64,000 bases of DNA, taken from the NCBI GenBank assembly GCA_036651815.1, contig JAVVXB010000012.1, positions 1-64,000 of the forward strand, in the 5' to 3' direction. Below, in pieces: positions 45,055-54,487 of the stretch (the stretch's first letter is position 1; each line of letters starts with the position of its first letter). The notes below the pieces were generated by a model, which saw only the letters and a program-made list of their open reading frames with translations, did not search any database and was not told the DNA's origin. The position numbers and the translations under genes are program-made. Origin of the DNA: JAVVXB01 sp036651815 (GTDB taxonomy: Bacteria; Bacillota; Clostridia; Christensenellales; CAG-138).

Positions 45055-45666
45055 GCAATCCTCTTTTCGTTACAAAAAAATATATGTTCAGTATGCCATA
45101 AACCATGGTGCATTGCAACAAAAGGCAGCGAACTGTCATATTTGATGGCACCTGCTAGCGGGGGTATTCGAATGCCCGGAAAAGCGTTTTCGGTATTCAT
45201 TTTGAAGTTCAAGCGTTCTTAATTTTTGATATTCTGCTATGAAATCAGCCGATTTTTTGCCTGAATTGATCAAAAATCCATACGAATCAGCAAATTTTTT
45301 TTTGACAAACACGATATAAGCGGAGCTGGAGAAGGTTGCAGTGCAGAAGCTGCAGACACTGAAAAGAGAAACAACCACATATATTTTCACAATCGATAGG
45401 CGAGGCGATACCAGCAGCATTCGGCGGAGCATCCGAGTCGGTCAAGTCCCTTGGGGAAACCGGGCAAATTCTTGCTGGACAAAATACCCAAACAACAGAC
45501 AAGGGCTGCCGGCTGGTAATCCAATAAGAAGATCCAGTGGCGGCAGCCCTTGCTTGGCGCTTGGTTCCCCACCATACGCACAGTACCGCCCGGGGGGGAT
45601 GGGCGGTACTGCTGCCAAGGATGGTTGGGGGTATGTCAATCGCCTCATCGGCGGAATGACCACGTG
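45055..45666. other. Intergenic stretch with inverted repeat and decayed coding traces
   Basis: No intact gene. CAGTACCGCCC at 45581-45591 pairs perfectly with GGGCGGTACTG at 45601-45611. A short plus-strand frame near 45395-45515 (PAAFGGASESVKSLGETGQ) reads like a protein fragment and ends in TAA; it may be a remnant of something lost. Confidence 0.45.
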
Positions 45667-46965
45667 TTAATTGGCGGGGGTATATTCACCGAAAGTTACG
45701 GGTATCTTCTGCTGCTGCCCCGCTCGCTGTACGGTTATTGTTGCCGTGTCTCCTGCGTTATATGCAGAGATGGCGGCGGACAATGCTTCGTTTGACATAA
45801 TTTGCGTATCGTCGAGTTGTACGATGAGATCGCCTACTTGTAGGCCAGCTTTCTCAGCGGCACTGTTTGCAACAATCTGGGCAACCTGTACGCACGCTGT
45901 GCCGGGACTTCCAAAGAAGCTGCCGAAGAAGCTACTGTCACCCCAACCATTTTGGCCGGATTGCAACGTCACGTTCTGTGTAACGATACCGAGATAAGCT
46001 CTGCCGCGCACATAGCCATGATCCATGAGGTCCCCGATGACCTGCTTGACGCTGTTGACCGGGATGGCAAAGCCGAGTCCCTCGCTGTTGGAACTGCTGG
46101 CCTTGGCATTGACTATACCGATCAATGAGCCGCTGGCATTGAAGAGACCGCCGCCGGAATTACCGGGGCTGATGGCTGCATTGGTCTGCACAAGGGTCAT
46201 ATTGGTGTTTTCAACCGTCACTTCACGGCCAAGGGCACTGATGATGCCATCGGTCGCGGTGCCGCGTAGCTCACCCAAAGGGTTGCCAATGGCGATGACG
46301 TCTTCACCCACGGTCAGCATATCGGAATCTCCAAGCGTGGCGGGCGTCAGGCCGGTTGCTTCAATTTTGATGACGGCCAGATCATAGCGAACATCGGAGC
46401 CGATCAAGGTTGCCTTGTGTTCGGTATCATCATTGAGAATGACGGTGATCGTCTCTGCACCATCAACGACGTGCTTACAGGTGACGATATAACCATCGCT
46501 TGTCAAAAGTATGCCGCTGCCACTGCCGGTGGCAGTCTGTGAACCGGACTGCTCGCCGAAGCCAAAGCTGTAACCCGCGACGGAATAGGCAGTATCAATG
46601 CCGACCACAGAGGGCGCACATAACTCGATGATCTGTGCCTTGCTGTAACCGTTGACGCCGTTGCTTTGGAGCGCAACCTGCGCCGAGGGAGCCGTCGCAG
46701 CGCTTCCGTCAGCAATACTGTCTGATGTGGGAGGCGTGGCTGTGGGGACGTTGGGCTGCTGCAAGGACGCGGTTATGTGATCCATGCTTTGGTCAACATA
46801 TGTCTTGGCAAATAAGCCGCCCACCGCGCCGCCAAGCAGCGTGGTGATCAACATGCAGATAATCAGTGTGGAAACGCGCACGCCATTTTGATGCTTTGCA
46901 GCGTGTCCCTTTGGCATCGGCGGCGGGTTCTGATAACGTTCGTACCAATCGTTGTTATAATCCAT
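45667..46965 (-). CDS. HtrA/DegP-family membrane-anchored serine protease
   Basis: A 432-residue protein. The cytoplasmic N-terminus (~1-30, YQNPPPMPKG) precedes one helix (~31-53), and the rest is outside. The trypsin-like domain shows the triad: His in VTCKHVVDG, Asp in YDLAVIKI and Ser in ISPGNSGGGLF. The C-terminal PDZ domain covers ~330-425 (AYLGIVTQNV, VQVAQIVANSAAEKAGLQVGDLI). The first triad motif has CKHVV instead of the usual TNNHVV. It degrades or refolds damaged exported proteins. AGGGAGAT lies eight bases before the ATG. Confidence 0.94.
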   Translation of the reverse strand: MDYNNDWYERYQNPPPMPKGHAAKHQNGVRVSTLIICMLITTLLGGAVGGLFAKTYVDQSMDHITASLQQPNVPTATPPTSDSIADGSAATAPSAQVALQSNGVNGYSKAQIIELCAPSVVGIDTAYSVAGYSFGFGEQSGSQTATGSGSGILLTSDGYIVTCKHVVDGAETITVILNDDTEHKATLIGSDVRYDLAVIKIEATGLTPATLGDSDMLTVGEDVIAIGNPLGELRGTATDGIISALGREVTVENTNMTLVQTNAAISPGNSGGGLFNASGSLIGIVNAKASSSNSEGLGFAIPVNSVKQVIGDLMDHGYVRGRAYLGIVTQNVTLQSGQNGWGDSSFFGSFFGSPGTACVQVAQIVANSAAEKAGLQVGDLIVQLDDTQIMSNEALSAAISAYNAGDTATITVQRAGQQQKIPVTFGEYTPAN

Positions 46966-47129
46966 AACAGATCTCCCTTTCCATATTCTTTCTGGAGGAT
47001 GTACCTAGTATAAAATGTAACTTTGAACACGTTATCAAGTTTATTTGATGTTTATGTGTTAGATTTCGTCATAATTATGGCAAGGGAACGATCAGGTATC
47101 TTTTTCCGATTTCTGGAAAAAATGAATGT

Positions 47130-47948
47130 ATGGAAGAAATGTTGACAGAACGTGCATATGCACAGTATTTTCAAGCAAGGCGCGGCGGTGGGCGCGGTAA
47201 GCTGGCCAGAGGCATAGACTATGTGAGTCTCCGGCTGATTCTGTTTGCGGGGGCATATCTTTATTTTGCCGCGCAATTTTCCAACAAAGCAATGGCGCTG
47301 CTGCTCGCAGCAGTATTCCTAGGACTATGCATGCTGGTGCTTCACATTTGGCGGGAGATTGCGATGGAACGGTTTGTAAAAAAAGAGCTTTGCCGGATTA
47401 AAAAAGCATTGTTGACCCATAAGCTGCTGCTGCTCAGCAGCACTTCTGCGCGCAAATTGTGCAGACCGCTGTGCAATGAGGGAGAGATGCCGGTGCTACT
47501 GCAGAGGGCATTGCCGGCGGATGCGGATGCGCTGTTGACGGTGCTGCACACATATCAAGGTTGCGGCAATCTGGCAGTATTTTCCTGCTCAGGTTTCGAT
47601 ATTTCCGCAAAAGCCTTCGCAGCCCGCTTGGATGGTACACTGACCATCCGGGACGTGGAGGAAGTGCATCACGCAGCCAAGGAGGCGGGATTGTCGCCAT
47701 CAGCTGCCGAGGTTCGTGCGTTTATTGCGGAAGAGCTACGCATACAGAAGCAACGAAAACGTGCTGCGCGACCCATGCCGTTTGTAAGTGGAAACACGGG
47801 TAAGTATTTTGCGATATCGTTGATCCTGACAGGAATTTCATTTTTCACGCGCTATGCGCTGTACTATCGTTTACTGGCTGGGTTGTGCATGGCCATTGCG
47901 GCAACGGGCATAGCCTTTAGTCGCGTACACCAGGAACGCACTTTCTGA
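47130..47948 (+). CDS. Hypothetical membrane protein
   Basis: A 272-residue protein I do not recognise. Two helices near residues 33-72 (LILFAGAYLYFAAQF and LLLAAVFLGLCMLVLHI) and two near 228-262 enclose a ~150-residue soluble part. That part has a short KKALLTHKLLLLSS segment, a LLTVLHTYQGCGNLAVFSCSG strand region and a charged helix. Cysteines are frequent (Cys87, 109, 114, 142). The start at 47130 lacks a strong ribosome-binding site; ATG at 47139 is an alternative. It is upstream of, and probably transcribed with, the M15-like gene. Confidence 0.6.
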   Translation: MEEMLTERAYAQYFQARRGGGRGKLARGIDYVSLRLILFAGAYLYFAAQFSNKAMALLLAAVFLGLCMLVLHIWREIAMERFVKKELCRIKKALLTHKLLLLSSTSARKLCRPLCNEGEMPVLLQRALPADADALLTVLHTYQGCGNLAVFSCSGFDISAKAFAARLDGTLTIRDVEEVHHAAKEAGLSPSAAEVRAFIAEELRIQKQRKRAARPMPFVSGNTGKYFAISLILTGISFFTRYALYYRLLAGLCMAIAATGIAFSRVHQERTF

Positions 47949-48057
47949 CAGAAGCATAAGATAGAATGTTGGCTGTATTCCAACGATCGAATGTGCCAAC
48001 ATTGATCCTGACCCGAACTTGTGGGTGCAGGATACGTTGTCGGGGGGACGCAGAGAC

Positions 48058-48720
48058 ATGTATCAACGCCTGTATGTATATGAACCGGAACGGCGCGGAT
48101 TTTGCGCCTATGAGCTGGAATCGCAAACGCAGATGCCGTATGTGGAACATCTGCGTTTTTCGATTTCTAATTTTACACGGGGTGTCAACACAGATCTCTG
48201 CTGGACTGATCTAGGTGCGTTGAAGGCACTGGATCAACTGGCGGGGCGTTTTCAAACACCCTTTGCCGTCGACTTTGCATTTCGGCGCGGATGTGAACGC
48301 AACTGCACGCATGGGATGCAGCATTGCGCGGGGGTAGCGTTTGACATCGGCGGCGCACTGCCGCCAAGGCGGGCAGATGCTCTCCGAAATTTCGCGGTTG
48401 ATTCCGGGTTGTTTTCGCAGGTGGAGATGGCATATACGAGCGGTATATCCGTACATGTGGCGGCAATGAGGGAAAATCCGCCATTGAAGGGCGGCGATAC
48501 GGGGGTGTACGTGTTTATTCTCCAGGATCTGCTACAAAAGTTACAGTTGTATGACGGGGCACTGACCGGTACCTTTTGTGCCCAGACGGTGCGCGGCGTG
48601 CGGCGGGTGCAGCGGATTACCAGATTGGCAGAAACAGGGCGTATGAATAGCGCAGATTGGTATGCGCTGCATCGATTGACAAATAGACGGGCAGATGCGA
48701 AAATGAGCATACAGGTTTAA
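48058..48720 (+). CDS. M15-like peptidase domain with C-terminal peptidoglycan-binding domain
   Basis: A 220-residue protein without an obvious signal peptide. Residues ~45-140 resemble the M15A/VanY-type fold, with HCAGVAFDIG standing for the family HxxGxAxD zinc motif and VHV near 137 for the last His. The C-terminal ~65 residues (GDTGVYVFILQDLLQKLQLYDG, ending WYALHRLT) are a PG-binding-1 domain. Cysteines cluster around the motif (GCERNCTHGMQHC), unusual for the family. The ATG at 48058 has GGGGGGA nine bases upstream. It may cut or only bind peptidoglycan; export without a signal is puzzling. Confidence 0.6.
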   Translation: MYQRLYVYEPERRGFCAYELESQTQMPYVEHLRFSISNFTRGVNTDLCWTDLGALKALDQLAGRFQTPFAVDFAFRRGCERNCTHGMQHCAGVAFDIGGALPPRRADALRNFAVDSGLFSQVEMAYTSGISVHVAAMRENPPLKGGDTGVYVFILQDLLQKLQLYDGALTGTFCAQTVRGVRRVQRITRLAETGRMNSADWYALHRLTNRRADAKMSIQV

Positions 48721-48771
48721 CGAGCGTGCCGAACATGTGATGAAAACAAATGAATGGGGATGAGGGCAGAG

Positions 48772-50286
48772 ATGAATTATCAGAAACTGCAAAACGGGAG
48801 CGATATCCGTGGCGTTGCCATGGAGGGGGTCGAGGGACAGCCCGTCAATCTTAGCAACGAGACGGTGGAACAGATTGGCAGAGCAATTGTCGTCTATCTG
48901 AGGCAAAAGCTGCATAAGGATCGGCTGCACATTGCCGTAGGACGAGACTCTCGTCTCTCCGGTGAGCGGCTGCGGGATGCGATTGCAAAGGGCGTAACCG
49001 AAATGGGTGCGGATCTGACGGATTTCGGCTTGGCCAGCACGCCCTCCATGTTTATGTGCACGGTGTCCGAAGGAATCGAATTTGACGGCGCCATCATGCT
49101 GACGGCGAGCCATCTGCCCTTCAACCGAAATGGCGTTAAGCTCTTTACCAAAGCGGGCGGATTTGAAAAATCCGATATTTCCAACGTACTGGCCCTTGCG
49201 GAAGCCGGGCAGTTTATGCCCGCGCCGGTTGCCGGGAAGCGCGACAGGCTTGATTTTCTCTCTATCTATGCCAAGGGTCTTGTACAAAAAATTCAAAAAG
49301 ACGTGCATGCTGCCGATTACGAGCATCCGCTCCGCGGGTTTCATATTGTCGTGGATGCCGGCAACGGCGCGGGCGGGTTCTATGTGGATCGTGTACTGCA
49401 GCCGTTGGGCGCAGATACGGCCGGCAGTCAATTTTTGGAGCCGGATGGCCATTTTCCAAATCATGCGCCGAATCCAGAGGACAAGGCAGCCATGGACGCG
49501 CTACAGAACTGCGTGAAACGAACCAAGGCGGATCTCGGCATCATCTTTGATACCGATGTAGACCGTGCGGGCGCGGTGTCAAGCGACGGGACGGAACTAA
49601 ACCGCAACCGCCTGATTGCATTGGCGGCTGCCACGTTGCTAGAGGAACATCCTGGAACGACCATTGTAACGGATTCGATCACGTCCGCTGGTCTGTCAGA
49701 CTTTATTGCGGAAAAAGGCGGCGTCCACCATCGGTTTCAACGGGGCTACCGCAACGTGATCAACGAGTCTATCCGGCTCAACACTGCGGGGCAGGATAGC
49801 CAGCTTGCCATCGAAACCTCTGGTCACGGTGCGCTGAAGGAGAATTATTTTCTCGATGATGGCGCATATCTTGTCACAAAGCTCATCATCAAAATGGCAC
49901 AGCTCAAAAAAGAAAATCGCACATTGATGAGCCTGATCGATACACTGAGCGAACCAAAGGAGAGCATCGAGGTTCGAATGAATCTGCTACTTGCTGACTT
50001 TGCCGCCTACGGAAACACCATTCTTGCCGATTTGGCTGCCCACGCCGAACAGCAGCACTGGATGGTTGCCAAGGAAAACTATGAAGGCATGCGAATTTCA
50101 TTTCCATTGGATCGGGGTGATGGCTGGTTTTTGCTGCGCATGTCGCTGCACGATCCGCTGATGCCGCTCAATATTGAAAGCAACAGCATTGGCGGCGTCA
50201 AAAATATCGCTAGGCAGTTGTACGCGTTTATGAAAAATTATGATCAGATAGATGTAGAAGGACTTCGAAAACTGGTTGAGGAATAA
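48772..50286 (+). CDS. Phosphohexomutase (phosphomannomutase/phosphoglucomutase family)
   Basis: A 504-residue alpha-D-phosphohexomutase. It has NGSDIRGVAM, AVGRDSRLSGE, the phosphoserine loop TASHLPFNRNG (usually TASHNP), the metal loop DTDVDRAG (usually DGDxDR), the sugar loop ETSGHGALKEN and a final phosphate-binding region near EGMRISFP. It moves phosphate between C1 and C6 of a hexose, feeding nucleotide-sugar synthesis with the nucleotidyltransferase and galE at the window end. Start at 48772 with GAGGG about nine bases upstream. Confidence 0.9.
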   Translation: MNYQKLQNGSDIRGVAMEGVEGQPVNLSNETVEQIGRAIVVYLRQKLHKDRLHIAVGRDSRLSGERLRDAIAKGVTEMGADLTDFGLASTPSMFMCTVSEGIEFDGAIMLTASHLPFNRNGVKLFTKAGGFEKSDISNVLALAEAGQFMPAPVAGKRDRLDFLSIYAKGLVQKIQKDVHAADYEHPLRGFHIVVDAGNGAGGFYVDRVLQPLGADTAGSQFLEPDGHFPNHAPNPEDKAAMDALQNCVKRTKADLGIIFDTDVDRAGAVSSDGTELNRNRLIALAAATLLEEHPGTTIVTDSITSAGLSDFIAEKGGVHHRFQRGYRNVINESIRLNTAGQDSQLAIETSGHGALKENYFLDDGAYLVTKLIIKMAQLKKENRTLMSLIDTLSEPKESIEVRMNLLLADFAAYGNTILADLAAHAEQQHWMVAKENYEGMRISFPLDRGDGWFLLRMSLHDPLMPLNIESNSIGGVKNIARQLYAFMKNYDQIDVEGLRKLVEE

Positions 50287-50291
50287 GAATT

Positions 50292-50325
50292 ACGCGGGTG
50301 TGGCGATTGAGCCGCACCCGCGTTT
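50292..50325. terminator. Bidirectional terminator between the mutase and trxA
   Basis: ACGCGGGTG plus GGC pairs with GCC plus CACCCGCGT around a 6-nt loop, with T-rich flank on the plus strand and A-rich on the other. It lies between convergent genes. Confidence 0.8.
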
Positions 50326-50345
50326 GACTTCATGCAGAATCCCAC

Positions 50346-50657
50346 TTATTTGCCAAGCATACTGAGAATGGCGGCTTTCGGACGTGCGCCAACCGCTTTC
50401 TCCTTGACCTGACCACCACTGAATACCATGAGTGTAGGGATGCTCATTACGCCGTATTGTGCGGCGAGCGCGGATTGTTCATCAATATTGATTTTACCAA
50501 CCTTGATGCCAGCCGTTTCTTCCGAAATCTCATCAACGATCGGCGATACCATGCGGCATGGGCCACACCATGGTGCCCAAAAATCAACGAGTACAGGGTT
50601 GGCTGCTTTCAGCACCTCAGTTTCAAAATTATCACTGGTAATAGTTATGACTGCCAT
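50346..50657 (-). CDS. trxA: Thioredoxin
   Basis: A 103-residue thioredoxin with the active site DFWAPWCGPCRMVSP and the cis-Pro loop MSIPTLMVF. It reduces protein disulfides with thioredoxin reductase (not in this window). The ATG at 50657 has AAAGGAG about eight bases upstream; the frame is open further upstream without a family match. Confidence 0.97.
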   Translation of the reverse strand: MAVITITSDNFETEVLKAANPVLVDFWAPWCGPCRMVSPIVDEISEETAGIKVGKINIDEQSALAAQYGVMSIPTLMVFSGGQVKEKAVGARPKAAILSMLGK

Positions 50658-50699
50658 GATGATAGCTCCTTTTCCTTTGGTAACTTTAGTATACACCAT

Positions 50700-51340
50700 T
50701 GATGGTGAAAAGAGTGTGTCAAACTCAAGAAGGTTTTTTGCCGTTTTAATGACAATTAAGCCAATATGATGAAATCGCTGGCGATTTGCATCGGAATACA
50801 CCGTCGTGCAGCGCATGAAATGCAGCGGGAAAAGAGAAAAGTCAATAGCTGAGAACCATCAACAGCGGTCGGATACATTTGAACGGGAACAATTGGGGGG
50901 ATGTTTTTAAATTCCCTGAAAAGTGTTTTGGTAGCATGGTTGCCATTTCTGCGTATTAAATTCTTGATTTGCATCCATGAACCTACGAGTTTTCTGTTGA
51001 ACTGATAAAAAATCACTCAAAAAAGCAAATTCTATTTTTCGAAGCACATCCTTTTAAACAGGATACACTACGGATAATTGCATAACTGTAACATCTGCGC
51101 ATGCAGAGCAAGGAAAGGACGTGTGATTTACAGAATTGTTTGGACGTAAGCGGATGCAGGACCAACCGATCGCGTTGTTTTTCGGATTGTCCAAGCTGTT
51201 AATAAGGTGGCAGAGGTGAACAGCCCACATGGAGACGGAAGCATATGCACGTATATTTGCGGCCTTGCTAAGCGGTTAAAAAGTTAGCAGAATTGAGCGG
51301 GCTGCATGGAGATGCTGTTTGCAAACCTATACGAACAACT
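50700..51340. other. Intergenic stretch, no gene seen
   Basis: About 640 bp between trxA and the next gene. There are short open frames only, none with a convincing start. I see no repeat or hairpin worth naming. Confidence 0.55.
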
Positions 51341-51349
51341 GACAATTTA

Positions 51350-51358
51350 TGCTATAAT
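51350..51358 (+). promoter_or_regulatory. Extended -10 promoter directly before a start codon
   Basis: TGCTATAAT at 51350-51358 is a consensus extended -10. The ATG of the next gene is at 51366, seven bases later, and no -35 or ribosome-binding site is visible. Confidence 0.6.
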
Positions 51359-51365
51359 ATGCGCA

Positions 51366-52028
51366 ATGAAGAAGATAAGCGCCGGTCAGATCCAAAATAT
51401 AGTTTTCACTGGTATCATTGCCGCTGCCGCAGTGCTGATGTATGTGCTTGCGGGCAGAAATTTGCCGGCGCAAAAACAGGATGCGCTCTTTACGCTGGAA
51501 TTAACGGTTGCGCCGGAGATGAAGGATGAGACGCGATTTGAGCGGGTGCCGGAAACTATTTTTCTGGAACAAATTAACGGTGATACGACTTTCACCGTGG
51601 TGCGGAACAAGCAATCGGAACAGAGCTATCAGCTCATCTGTGACAGAGAATGGACCGGAAGCGCCGCATTGACTTATACGTTGGATGATGACGATTGCAT
51701 GGAATCCGTTACGTTGACATTTGTGCGACGGGATCAGCCGCCAAACAAACCAAGGACGGAGATTGAACGATATCTTGCCAACGATTATCCGACTTGGATT
51801 GCCGCGCAAAACAAAGCCATCCAAATTCTACTGCCGAACATATTTGTCGCGTGCGATTTGAACGATGTGCTGATTGAGCCTATTTTGATGAAATGGTACA
51901 CTGGTGCGCTGGCTGCCCGCGATGAGGCAATCAACTATTCCGATACCTATCAAAACTGCATATTTCTGGCATATCCATCGCAGCTGGACGATCAAAAGGT
52001 GATTATTTGTTCGTTGCTGATGCCGTAG
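51366..52028 (+). CDS. Hypothetical membrane-anchored protein
   Basis: A 220-residue protein. There is one membrane helix at residues ~10-30 (IVFTGIIAAAAVLMYVLAG), then an outward domain of ~190 residues. The domain has beta strands (DALFTLELTVAP, SAALTYTLDDDDCMESVTLTFV) and a helical end with two cysteines. I know no family for it. Its stop abuts the stop of the convergent DUF362 gene. The start is placed at 51366 because the membrane helix follows and the promoter lies seven bases before. The longer frame from 51306 would begin upstream of the promoter. Confidence 0.65.
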   Translation: MKKISAGQIQNIVFTGIIAAAAVLMYVLAGRNLPAQKQDALFTLELTVAPEMKDETRFERVPETIFLEQINGDTTFTVVRNKQSEQSYQLICDREWTGSAALTYTLDDDDCMESVTLTFVRRDQPPNKPRTEIERYLANDYPTWIAAQNKAIQILLPNIFVACDLNDVLIEPILMKWYTGALAARDEAINYSDTYQNCIFLAYPSQLDDQKVIICSLLMP

Positions 52029-53159
52029 TTATCGATAAAGAATTTTTGCCAATGGCGGTTTATGGAGTTGCATGGCGCCCGTTTCACAAAATTCCTGACA
52101 ACAAAAGCAGCGAATACAGACGGTACGGTCGATAACCGGTAGACAATGCTCCATCCGGATGGCATGTGCCGGGCATTGGCGCGCACAGATGCCGCAGCCA
52201 ATACAGGCCGTCCGATCCACCAGTGGTTTATTGGCAAGCAGTTGTTCAAGTAGCCGCGAGAAATGCGGGTCGCCCCAATTTTTGATTGCGCGAATGGGGC
52301 TACAGATAAAATCTGGTACGATCAATGCTTGCCAATTGCCGGAGACGGAGAGTTGTTCCGCATCTTTTGGGATCAGGCCGCGCTTGACCGCTGCGGAAAG
52401 CGTCGGTACATCGCATGCGCCTAGGCCCATGAGCCGTGCGCCGATGAGATCCAGCGCGTGTGCATTTTTCGCAACCAGCAGCGCACCGATTTTGCGCGGC
52501 GTTCCGTTGGATGGGCCGTTGCCTTCCATGACCTCCACAGCGTCCGCAATGCAGAGGCGGGGCTTGAGTTTTTCATATAAATCCACCAGCATATCGGCAA
52601 AGGCATCCGTCTCAGGAAAGAGATAATGACACTCGGATTTTTTCATGCCGGGAATTGCGCCAAACATGTTTTTGCAAGCACCCGTATAAGCCACCAGACC
52701 GTGGGTTTTAAGCTTGCAAACGTCAATAATTGCGTCTGCATCAAGCAAATACTGCGTGCAACGGAAGGATTTTAACTGTATCCCATCTGGATGATAAACG
52801 GTTGTCTCCGAAAAATCATCATTGAGCGTAGCACCGGTCGCAATAACCGCCTGCATGCCGCAAACGCGATAGATCGGAGCGAGAAAGGCATGCGTAAACA
52901 GGCCGCCGGGACTGTCTCCAACGACGACGGTTGCGCCGCGCGTAGCCAGCAATTCACACAGCGTGGTGACAAGCGTTGGATGCGTGGTTGCCGCACGTTC
53001 CGGCTTGTGCGCGCCGAGCAGATTGACCTTGATGACGATTCGCATGCCGGGGGTAACCCAAGCCAGACCGCCATAGGGTGCTAGTGCATCAATCAGCGCG
53101 TCTCGCACCGTCTTGGGTGCGTAATCGGGGCAAGATATAATGGAAACATCGGGCTGCAT
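52029..53159 (-). CDS. DUF362 protein with C-terminal 2[4Fe-4S] ferredoxin domain
   Basis: A 376-residue protein. DUF362 covers ~1-300 (GMRIVIKVNLLGAHKPERAATTHPTLV, VVVGDSPGG, DVCKLKTHGLVAYTGACKNMFGAIPG). The ferredoxin domain follows: CIGCGICARQCP and CIRCFCCQEFC, each able to hold a 4Fe-4S cluster. Such proteins are common in Clostridia and probably transfer electrons; the reaction is unknown. The ATG at 53159 is preferred over a GTG at 53174; GAGAAG precedes it. Confidence 0.88.
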   Translation of the reverse strand: MQPDVSIISCPDYAPKTVRDALIDALAPYGGLAWVTPGMRIVIKVNLLGAHKPERAATTHPTLVTTLCELLATRGATVVVGDSPGGLFTHAFLAPIYRVCGMQAVIATGATLNDDFSETTVYHPDGIQLKSFRCTQYLLDADAIIDVCKLKTHGLVAYTGACKNMFGAIPGMKKSECHYLFPETDAFADMLVDLYEKLKPRLCIADAVEVMEGNGPSNGTPRKIGALLVAKNAHALDLIGARLMGLGACDVPTLSAAVKRGLIPKDAEQLSVSGNWQALIVPDFICSPIRAIKNWGDPHFSRLLEQLLANKPLVDRTACIGCGICARQCPAHAIRMEHCLPVIDRTVCIRCFCCQEFCETGAMQLHKPPLAKILYR

Positions 53160-53219
53160 CGGCTGACTTCTCACAATCTTAACGAATATTAGTTGAAAGC
53201 GCAGCTATCTAGTGCACAT

Positions 53220-54389
53220 TTATCGGACAATGGATTTATCCACATCGATAACGGCAAAATAGTTGCCGTCCAACGCCTGAATGGCTTCCCCGATGCGGCG
53301 CTTGACCTCTTCGTCCTGCACTTTGACGGCATAGGGAACCACCACATCAAACACCAGATTGGTGTGGGTTGGTCCGGAAACCATGCGAAAATCATGCATG
53401 GTCAGTTGCGGATCAATGCAATGAATCATGCTCGTGACAATTGCCTTGATGCGATGAATCTCGGCATTATCCGTTGCAACTGGATCCATATGGATGACCG
53501 CTTGACACCCCATCATGCCGCGAAGCTGCTTTTCAATGTTATCGATGGCATCGTGCAGGTGAATAAAATCACCATCGGCGGGAACCTCGGCATGCAGGGA
53601 GATCATGACCCGGCCGGGGCCATAGTCATGCACAACGAGATCATGCACACCCACAACATCCGGGCAGGACAGAACAAGCTGTTCGATACGCTCCACATAT
53701 TCAGGCGTGGGCGGTTCGCCAAGCAGCGGGCTTACGGTTTCCTTGGCGGCAACGAAGCCGGAATAGAGAATGAACAGTGCCACAAGCGTGCCCGCGTAAC
53801 CATCAATGGACAAACCCATCCATTTGTTCACGAACGTACAGAGTAGCACCACACTCGTTGCTGCCACATCGGAAAAACTGTCCAACGCGGCCGCGCGCAT
53901 TGTGGCGGAGCCGATCTTTTTGCCGAGACTGCGGTTATAGATAAACATATAGCACTTAACCAGGATGGACGCAGCCAAAATACCTGCCGCAAGCCAGCTA
54001 AACTGCGTCGGAACCGGCCGAATGATCTTGGCAATGGACGACTTTAGCAGTTCAACGCCCATGAGTACAATGACCATGCTGACGATGAGGCCCGAGATAT
54101 ACTCAATTCGGCCATGGCCAAATGGATGCTCCCTATCGGCCTGCTGCCCGGAAAGACGGAAACCGATCAAAGAGACGATCGAACTGCCGGCATCGGACAG
54201 GTTGTTGAACGCGTCTGCCGTGATGGCGATACTGCCGGAGAGAATGCCCGCCAACAGCTTGCAGCAAAACAGCAGAATGTTGAAACAGATGCCCACAACG
54301 CCGCAAAGCACGCCGTAAGCGATGCGTACGGTGGGGGAAGCATAATTTTTGCTGTCCTTGACGAACAGGCGCGACAGAAGCGTTATCAC
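53220..54389 (-). CDS. Cation diffusion facilitator (CDF) family exporter
   Basis: A 389-residue membrane antiporter with about six helices. The first metal site is ADAFNNLSDAGSS and the second is DSFSDVAA, both Asp-rich, as in manganese or iron/zinc exporters. HPFGHGRIEY is the family turn. The cytoplasmic C-terminal domain runs from ~290 (DVVGVHDLVVHDYGPGRVMISLHAEV, VIHMDP). An Asp-Asn-Asp pattern without the zinc-type His suggests Mn/Fe, not a sure assignment. The GTG start has GGAGGAG eight bases upstream. Confidence 0.92.
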   Translation of the reverse strand: MITLLSRLFVKDSKNYASPTVRIAYGVLCGVVGICFNILLFCCKLLAGILSGSIAITADAFNNLSDAGSSIVSLIGFRLSGQQADREHPFGHGRIEYISGLIVSMVIVLMGVELLKSSIAKIIRPVPTQFSWLAAGILAASILVKCYMFIYNRSLGKKIGSATMRAAALDSFSDVAATSVVLLCTFVNKWMGLSIDGYAGTLVALFILYSGFVAAKETVSPLLGEPPTPEYVERIEQLVLSCPDVVGVHDLVVHDYGPGRVMISLHAEVPADGDFIHLHDAIDNIEKQLRGMMGCQAVIHMDPVATDNAEIHRIKAIVTSMIHCIDPQLTMHDFRMVSGPTHTNLVFDVVVPYAVKVQDEEVKRRIGEAIQALDGNYFAVIDVDKSIVR

Positions 54390-54487
54390 TTGCTAACTCC
54401 TCCTAAAACGATGATTGCGGCGACACGAACGTTTCGTGCCACCGCAATTCTTGGATACATGCTGGATTGCTTTATAAGTCCGGGGGA

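Noticed and set aside
45136..45432. 98-residue minus-strand frame
   Set aside because: No ribosome-binding site and no family resemblance; it lies in a gap with an inverted repeat and other broken frames.
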